This document shows, piece by piece, positions 58,065-64,000 of a stretch of DNA of 64,000 nt. The DNA is from Cristatella mucedo (lineage: Eukaryota; Bryozoa; Phylactolaemata; Cristatellidae). The number at the start of each line of letters is the position of its first letter. Within the stretch, counting starts at the first letter, position 1. The DNA lies in contig WPIO01000147.1 of the NCBI GenBank assembly GCA_009760855.2, positions 545,001-609,000 on the forward strand, in the 5' to 3' direction. The notes under the pieces were generated by a model. That model was not told where the DNA came from, ran no database searches, and worked only from the letters and a program-made list of their open reading frames with translations. Both the position numbers and the translations under genes were made by a program.

Positions 58065-59800
58065 TGGAAGTCCGGTTTCTCACTTGACGATGTCAACTGC
58101 TTTTCCAGGGTGCGGCTACAAGACAGCGGAACTGACTTTCTACTGTGGCCACTATCGTAGCACAGTCAGCTAGGTTCTACAAAGCATTTTCTGTCAAGCA
58201 TTTTTTTAAATTATGATAGAATATCGCATATACAGGACCTGCTGGGAAAGCACGGTCAGGATCTAGCCCCTATCTGGCTTAATCCTGACTTGTGTCTATG
58301 AGATTCTGCAGCATCGTGCCATCAGATCTGCTGAGAGGTAGTGTTATTCAATTAAACCCGGGTATTAGGTCCGCCGGACACACTACAACAATTTTTCGTT
58401 TCCAGTGAAAGACCCCAGAAGAAAAGAGGATCCATTCATGAGCAGTTTCGTTCTCCGGAGCTAAATTGGGCCAGCAGAGCCACTAGCTCGCGAATGGCTT
58501 CCGGCGATTTGTAAGGAACAGATCTGCCGTCAGTACGGTCTCCGGCTAGTGCGACTGCTCTCACATCAACCTAAGCATACCACTGGGGCTAGCTATAAAA
58601 TCAAGGCTGGAGATAAAAGCAAGGGGCTGCTCACTATAACGAAAAATGGCGTCCGTCAGCCAGTGAGGCGACCACGGCGAAAGACAATGCTAAGTAATTA
58701 GGCAGGTCTAGCTTCCGTGTGGAGCTCAGCTTCTATAATACTTTTCTCGTTGCATTGACCCTGGTTTAGAAGCGTTGTATAGCTCCAGTAGCCTAAAGGG
58801 AACGAGGCCACTCAACCTAGCAGTTCAAATCTAAAGCTGACTGCTTAGCTGCGATGCTAGCAGAGGTATCAATCATCAAGACTAAGATGGAAGCAAGCAT
58901 TTTCTTATCAAATGACGATGAAACGAAAGTGCTATATAATGCGAACCTTGTGCTACTCAGGCATATGAAAACCGAAGCCCTAAAAATGGCTTCATTCAGC
59001 ATATCTCCAGTGTTTATTCGTACTTTGGGTTTCCTAATCTAAGCAGACCTTTACTACACGAGTGTATCAGCTCCAAAGTCAAGATTGCCTAATCTCTGCA
59101 AGTTGCGTTGAAATAATAGGCCTGCCTAGAAAGTGATACGGCAACCAAGTTGGTCATATCGGATATCCTGTCTCGGCTTTTGTAACTTTAGGAAACGATT
59201 GTATTAGCATTGATTAAGAAAAGTGTCTCCCGTGTGTCAGGCACAGTTGTTAATTTTGTGTTCGCTGGCTTGTTCTGATATAATTTTGTTTTACCAGTAT
59301 CATCGAGAGGTTTGGGTGGGACTTTACTGTTTTATTCTTGTCTGAACTGTTCTTCCTACTGTGTCGTGGTTGACCGTGACAACTTAAATTTCAGTTTGTG
59401 AGGCTGGCCTTTCTAAGGAGTTCGTATATTCTAATTCTGATAGCGATTAGACGTTTCTATATCACCATAAGGGGAATAGATGCAGAGCATTATTTCACAT
59501 AACGCAAGGGATAGCCACCCTCACTGTACCCTGGCACAAGCGACTGCCACCCAGATCTATCATGGTCATTCCTAAAATCAGCTTCCTAATCCAGTTTCGT
59601 CTGTCGTTTATCCACTTGGACAATGCTAGTTGATTTAACGGCCTCTTTTTGTGAAGCAAAGCAACCGCCTTACCTAGTGAGCTATTACGGCTCACCAATA
59701 TTTTACTACGGTGGACAGCATCTAGATACTGTGTATTTGCTAGAATATGCCTACTGACAGACGTTCGAAAAAGTGAGCAATTAAGACTACTGCAAATTGA
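58065..59800. other. Intergenic, faint LINE traces
   Basis: Near 58600 a frame reads YKIKAGDKSKGLLTITKNG and ends soon after; the family is unknown. Near 59125-59180 a CLESDTATKLV-type reading recalls the LINE thumb region. Neither is firm. Confidence 0.3.
59623..59693 (-). mobile_element. SINE-B copy with an internal deletion
   Basis: Both ends of SINE-B are present (GAGCCGTAATAGCTCACTAG at the head, GGCCGTTAAATCAACTAGC at the tail). The middle, including the B-box, is missing, about 95 bases relative to full copies. Confidence 0.8.
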
Positions 59801-59809
59801 AGCAAGACG

Positions 59810-60190
59810 TCCAACCCAAGTGGCTGTTGCGACCCCCAATGCACGACTGCAGCCCGTGCACGATTGGTCGATATCACCGGGTCCCTATAGAGCATCGAAT
59901 CTACTTTCAAGATCCTCTCTCTGGCTCACAGGTCGCTTCACTCGCTTGAACTGGCCTTGACCTATCTGATCTTTCTGGTCTGGTGCGCTCTCATCCCTCA
60001 TTCCTCAACTCACACTCGTCTCGCCGTTTCTCAAACTAAATTGAAATCTTTTGCTAATCGGACCATCAGTATGTTAGTATGCACCGAAAGCCTACAACTC
60101 ACTTCCGACCTCTGCCACCCCCTGCATTGAGTTTACATCAGTTTAGTCTAAGCTAAATATTCATCTTTTCTGTTCAGCTTCCTCTGTTCT
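59810..60190 (+). mobile_element. LINE reverse transcriptase C-terminal fragment
   Basis: Across frameshifts the plus strand reads STFKILSLAHRSLHSLELAL near 59905-59960 and KAYNSLPTSATPC near 60085-60125. These match the FKILSL..R.LH and APK.WNSLP blocks. Confidence 0.6.
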
Positions 60191-60194
60191 GGAG

Positions 60195-60905
60195 CTTCAG
60201 CTTGCCCAGCTTATCTCCTGTATCGCCTGCACGTTCCTGTACACATTCCAGTGCACAGTACTAACCAGGGTTCCAACTAACCATCGGCCCTGGGTGTCTC
60301 CACGCATACCTTAGCATAGTTATCTAAGAATTATGCTTACGTGCTTGCGTGTGAACGTCTAAAAGCATGCTAAGTTACTTGTCATTAACTATAGGCAGTT
60401 GCTTTTCCTGCAGCAACTCTTCAAGCGCCTTATATTGAGATCTGGTTCGGTTCTCTCAGAGTGTGACACACTCTACATTTTTATTATTGCAAGTACTTAC
60501 ATGTACTCCCGAGAAATCTCTGATAATGTAATTCATTTTGAAATTAAAGACCGTGCAAAAATGTCAGTGCATAACTGGGGCTCAGCCACAATGAATCACA
60601 GACCAGGAGACCGTTACTAAAACTGTCTCCTATCAGGCTCTTCATTTTTACCAGTTCATCTAATTTGCAGCTAAAGGATTGGATTTTGACCTGCAGTGAC
60701 CTCACCCAGCCATTTCTTTCTGGAGTACGAAATGGAAGAGGCAAGGTCTATTCACAAAAATCGTCGGAAAAGCCTCGAAACGCAAAAACATTGTGGGGCA
60801 ATTCAGTTTGAACATTAACTCTAATTTTGAAACACAATCTTATGCTTGCCACCCAACAGAATAGTCCCTTGTCAGCCTCAAAAGTAGATACACGGAGAAA
60901 AATAA
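60195..60905. other. Intergenic, nothing recognised
   Basis: No feature assigned. Confidence 0.5.
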
Positions 60906-60911
60906 AAAAGG

Positions 60912-60960
60912 GGTCACATAATAATAATAATAATAATAATATTGCACTTGATAATGAGCT
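60912..60960 (-). mobile_element. LINE-B tail end with (AAT)n
   Basis: About seven AAT units are followed by GCACTTGATAA, the terminal part of the LINE-B tail. The hairpin itself is lost. Confidence 0.6.
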
Positions 60961-60964
60961 TCAT

Positions 60965-61605
60965 ATTTTGGACAGGCCTCTCGTCGATAGTATGTTGATA
61001 TTTTAAATATATATGCTCGTAAAAGGTACTGTCAAACAACATGTTTTGTTGTGACACTCAGCTGCAACAGCACTTTACGAAGCCGTAACTAGCTCTTAAC
61101 TTATTGTAAGCACACACATTTGAGCAAAGTACTTTAAAAGTGCAGATCAACCAAATACTGTTTGCTGTAGGACTAAGATCGGAAAATTAAAAAAAAACTC
61201 AAGACCCACCTATAGGCAACAGTCGGGTAGAGAATTGCACATTGGTAAGAAAACGAAGTTGAAGAAAGAGAATATGTGGCAACAGCTATTGTCAGACATG
61301 CCATATCCTAATTCAAGGACCTCTATATCAATTTAAAAAATTGCACATCGAGCAGTCAGCAAAGTATTTGAGTCCAAAAACTAAATGCACTTCGTATTGA
61401 TGACTGCAACTGCACAGAGTTTGTTCCTGGGGATAGCATGGTTATCCTGCACGTGCATGGAATGAAGTACTTGATTGTTTGCAGTAATTTGAACCAATAG
61501 CGCAGCTGTGTGAGTACAAATATCTTGTTGATAGCGACCCAGCAACATACCAAACAGCCTCATGCATGCTTGTCTATTGGTCAGTAGGTAATACTCATTG
61601 GTAGG
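60965..61605. other. Intergenic, nothing recognised
   Basis: No feature assigned. Confidence 0.5.
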
Positions 61606-61610
61606 ACATA

Positions 61611-62090
61611 TTTATTCATATAATGCAGAAAAATTTACATTAATTGCGATATTGTACACGAAAGGATAGTTCATGCACATAGCTGAACTGCAGCAGCATC
61701 CGATATATGTACATGTTTCATGTCATACTGCCGGTCTTGGAAGTGCCACATATCACAACAACAAGACACAAACTTAAGGCCAAGCAATGGTTTATCGATT
61801 TCAGTCAAATGCGATCAATCAACTAAGGCAATCAATATGTAGTGGATTAAACCACAGAGCAATACGATTTGCATGCATGCATGGGCGTTCCGAGATGTAA
61901 AAGATTCATAGAAGAGTCGATGAATCCCGATAAGCCAAATAGAAGGGGAGCCAGAGCATGCAGCATCACTAACCGGTCATCGGTGGATGGATCATCGGTG
62001 GCAGCGTTCTGGACCTGAGCACGGACGGTATCACGAGTGTGTGGCAACAGATTCCAGACCAGAACGACGAGTCCAACGACATCACACCAT
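61611..62090 (-). other. Probable 3' untranslated region of UPRT
   Basis: From the UPRT stop the transcript would run leftwards. The first AATAAA on the minus strand within a plausible distance is at 61616-61611. A 66-codon frame inside (62047-61847) is not expected to be translated. Confidence 0.45.
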
Positions 62091-62550
62091 TTACCTGCAC
62101 AATTAAAAGAAATGCTTATAAAATAAACAATGTACTACAGAGGCAGCAAGAAAAATAGACAACACGACTGAAGCTACAAACCTGTCATTGCTGTAGTCAG
62201 TACCAGCACTTTCCAAGGGATCGGGTGTCATGCAGTCAGTGCCAAAATACCTATCTCCAAAGTTGCCTGGAAACCAAGGAAGCCACTCGATACAAAGTGG
62301 TGGCGATTCGGTAATGTGTGAGAATCTGGCGTGAATGAGACAAACAGTACGAACCTATGCCCGGTATTATGTGGAATTGGTCGTTAATTCCTCGATCAAC
62401 AGCCGTCGTGACAATCTTGACTTTTGGAAAAGCATATGCCACCGTATGTGCACCTGCAGAAATTTATGATTAACCATCTTGTGTGTATCAAATCACCAGA
62501 ACAGAGATGCTTACCTACTTTTAAACGCATACTCAGTACCTTATCGACTA
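62091..62550 (-). CDS. UPRT: Uracil phosphoribosyltransferase homologue, C-terminal exons
   Basis: Reading leftwards on the minus strand, a short exon candidate is 62550-62515. Two firm exons are 62453-62355 and 62266-62182. A last exon opens at 62094 and completes an Arg codon before the stop TAA (62093-62091). The firm exons splice in phase with GT-AG introns of 88 and 87 bases and encode [19 protein letters not shown], then [20 protein letters not shown] and a short tail ending [17 protein letters not shown] is the conserved uracil/ribose-phosphate loop at the C-terminus of UPRT proteins, and the AYAFP..KI.TTAVD part precedes it in animal homologues. The family converts uracil and PRPP to UMP in pyrimidine salvage; some animal members may lack this activity. 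The small exon ([11 protein letters not shown]) fits the phase but is less certain. The N-terminal half, with the PRPP-binding loop, is not visible and lies to the right of 62550 or beyond the window. Confidence 0.88.
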
Positions 62551-62554
62551 CTGA

Positions 62555-63035
62555 AGTCCTTTAAATTTCTTAGCACGAAACGATGCATTCAAACAAAGAT
62601 AACAGCAATAATATTAAAGCATTTTCGCAGCAATATTGGGAACTAAAGCTTTTTCTATGCATTTTATATAAGCTGGAATGGAAGCATAAAAAGTCATTAG
62701 TAACAATAACATGCCCAATTCCATTAAAAGTGAGAGATGGAACCATAAAGTCGATAAGCCGTTTGTTGGTGGGCAGGTGGGGTTTGCTGGTGGGGTTTTT
62801 TGGTGGGTTTTGCAGGTCAGATAAAAGTAGAGTACTAGGGCTGTGCACTATCAGCAAGCTTCTTAATGCTTGCAGCAGCAGGCAGGATGACTAGCAAGAA
62901 GGGAATTACTTAGTTTAGGTGCAATGCCACAAACGCGAGGTTAATGCTCAGGCTGTTCAACTTGGCTGTTCCTTCTTCTATGAGGAAGCTTGACGAAGAA
63001 AGTATCCCCAAAAGCCAAACTGCTGGACCAAAGAA
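62555..63035. other. Probable UPRT intron or intergenic
   Basis: No further UPRT exon was found here. A GGTGGG-rich stretch lies at 62768-62812. Confidence 0.4.
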
Positions 63036-63039
63036 AATG

Positions 63040-63155
63040 GAAAGCAGGAACCGGAAGCAGGAGATAGCCTTATTGCAACCGTGGAAGTGAGTTTTACGGA
63101 CTGGACCTCACTGGCCAAATGCAGCTCTTGCCAATAGGTTTCAAACGTAAGAGCA
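63040..63155 (-). mobile_element. LINE-A fragment, degenerate
   Basis: AACCGTGGAAGTGAGTTTTA near 63077 and the following bases to 63150 match the LINE-A coding end (GGAAGCGAGTTCCAC...) in reverse orientation. Confidence 0.5.
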
Positions 63156-63236
63156 AGATCACAGGCTGGCCGAGACGAGGTGTATTACATTTAGTTGATG
63201 TCGGGCCGAAATCACTCGTAGTCTCGGTCCCAAATT

Positions 63237-63373
63237 GATAGCTCATTTAACAGCCTCACTTTTATAGTGACAGAAGAGCCCTCCCGTCTATAGCTACTGC
63301 TTGCAGTGCACAGTAAATGATCGCCCATTGCACGACTCAAACCCACGGCCTGGGTATCCAAGACCGAGCACCA
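63237..63373 (-). mobile_element. SINE-B copy, diverged
   Basis: Body and B-box region (GGGTTTGAGTCG) are recognisable. The head is eroded. Confidence 0.75.
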
Positions 63374-63386
63374 AATAAAAAGTAAA

Positions 63387-63545
63387 TACTAGCTTATTTA
63401 ACATCCTCATTTGTATAGCAGCAGAAGAGCCTGAACGGCTATCACCACTTACAGCTAGAAATTAAGAGTCGTCTACTGCAGGATTCGAACCCACGACCTC
63501 GGTCATGTAGAACGAGCATCTTACCTCCTTGGCTGTCACGGCCCA
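63387..63545 (-). mobile_element. SINE-B copy, near full length
   Basis: On the minus strand the order GGGCCG head, AGCCAAGGAGGTAAGATGCT A-region, B-box GGGTTCGAATCC, and tail ATGTTAAATAAGCTAGTATT is complete. It lies in the same orientation, 13 bases from the previous copy. Confidence 0.9.
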
Positions 63546-63705
63546 GTTAAATACCTCCTGGATAATACCTGGACAAAGACGGGGGGGGGCACAGGGGGGC
63601 TAAGCTGGTTATCGGCTTCTGCCTCGGCTTCTGCCGAATACTCGCTTGCCTTTCCTTTGCCTGCTCTCTGAGGACTCGTCGAGAGCGTGCAGGGGATTTT
63701 AACAT
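63546..63705. other. Short unannotated stretch with G runs
   Basis: G9 and G6 runs occur at about 63581-63599. No other feature. Confidence 0.5.
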
Positions 63706-63706
63706 T

Positions 63707-63708
<2 letters not shown>

Positions 63709-63774
<66 letters not shown>
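63709..63774. repeat. (AG)33 microsatellite
   Basis: Uninterrupted AG dinucleotide for 66 bases; a purine-only strand that can form triplex DNA. Confidence 0.97.
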
Positions 63775-63778
<4 letters not shown>

Positions 63779-64000
63779 AAAATTGACGCAGGGTAAATTG
63801 AAGCTGCTTGAGACAGTCAGACTGCCACTCCTTAGTCACCGTCGGGTAAGCAAATGCGACACTTGCATCGATTAGAAAAACGGAAAGAATCTCGCTGGAC
63901 CACTGAGCGACTCAGTATGAATGCAGGGTAACCACGAAGGATTCCCTACACAGACGCAAAGAGACTAGGCAGCCAAAGGCTAGACCAACGCCAGTGGGCT
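63775..64000. other. Window end, nothing recognised
   Basis: No exon or repeat family assigned. Confidence 0.5.

Noticed and set aside
61847-62096. UPRT protein continuing through the last exon as an 80-residue C-terminal extension
   Set aside because: With the splice phase set by the two firm exons, the first in-frame codon after the junction Arg is TAA, so this sequence is 3' untranslated.

Overview
The window looks like nuclear DNA of an invertebrate animal. It has spliced genes with GT-AG introns, a metazoan-type Ly6/uPAR domain gene, a PARP exon of the mono-ADP-ribosyltransferase class, a UPRT gene, CR1/L2-type LINE fragments, tRNA-derived SINEs and a 5S rRNA sequence. Most of the DNA is AT-rich, decayed and intergenic. 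The species cannot be named from the sequence alone. Family names LINE-A, LINE-B, SINE-A and SINE-B are my own labels for groups defined inside this window, and I computed no identity percentages.

Three coding loci are well supported. (1) 38376-39111 (+): a three-exon, 133-residue, ten-cysteine Ly6/uPAR-type protein in a GC/CpG-rich island. (2) 34744-35012 (+): the last exon of a PARP catalytic domain, with Ile where poly-ADP-ribosylating enzymes have Glu. (3) 62550-62091 (-): the 3' exons of a UPRT gene, with introns of 61-88 bp. Weaker exon candidates lie at 5972-6214, 42598-42682 and 46393-46525.

Retroposons dominate the rest. LINE-A has a 3' end near ACATTAC repeats and occurs as about ten mostly 3' fragments; the longest is 7531-9205. 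LINE-B has a 3' hairpin followed by (ATT)n and occurs as about twenty fragments. Every reverse transcriptase seen is broken by stops, frameshifts or a damaged YADD. SINE-A (five copies) and SINE-B (eight copies) have tRNA-like heads with A and B boxes. SINE-A and LINE-B share nearly the same 3' hairpin, and a near-perfect 5S rRNA at 25134-25251 is followed directly by that tail, so it may be a 5S-derived SINE rather than an ordinary 5S gene.

From about 16500 to 21415 there is a diverged satellite with units of about 150-190 bp. Its orientation flips near 19570, and the outer 1.8 kb on each side form a collinear inverted duplication centred near 18940. Long (AT)n, (TA)n/(TG)n and (AG)n tracts occur at 28041, 36649 and 63709. 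The genes show no operon-like or functional relationship to each other.
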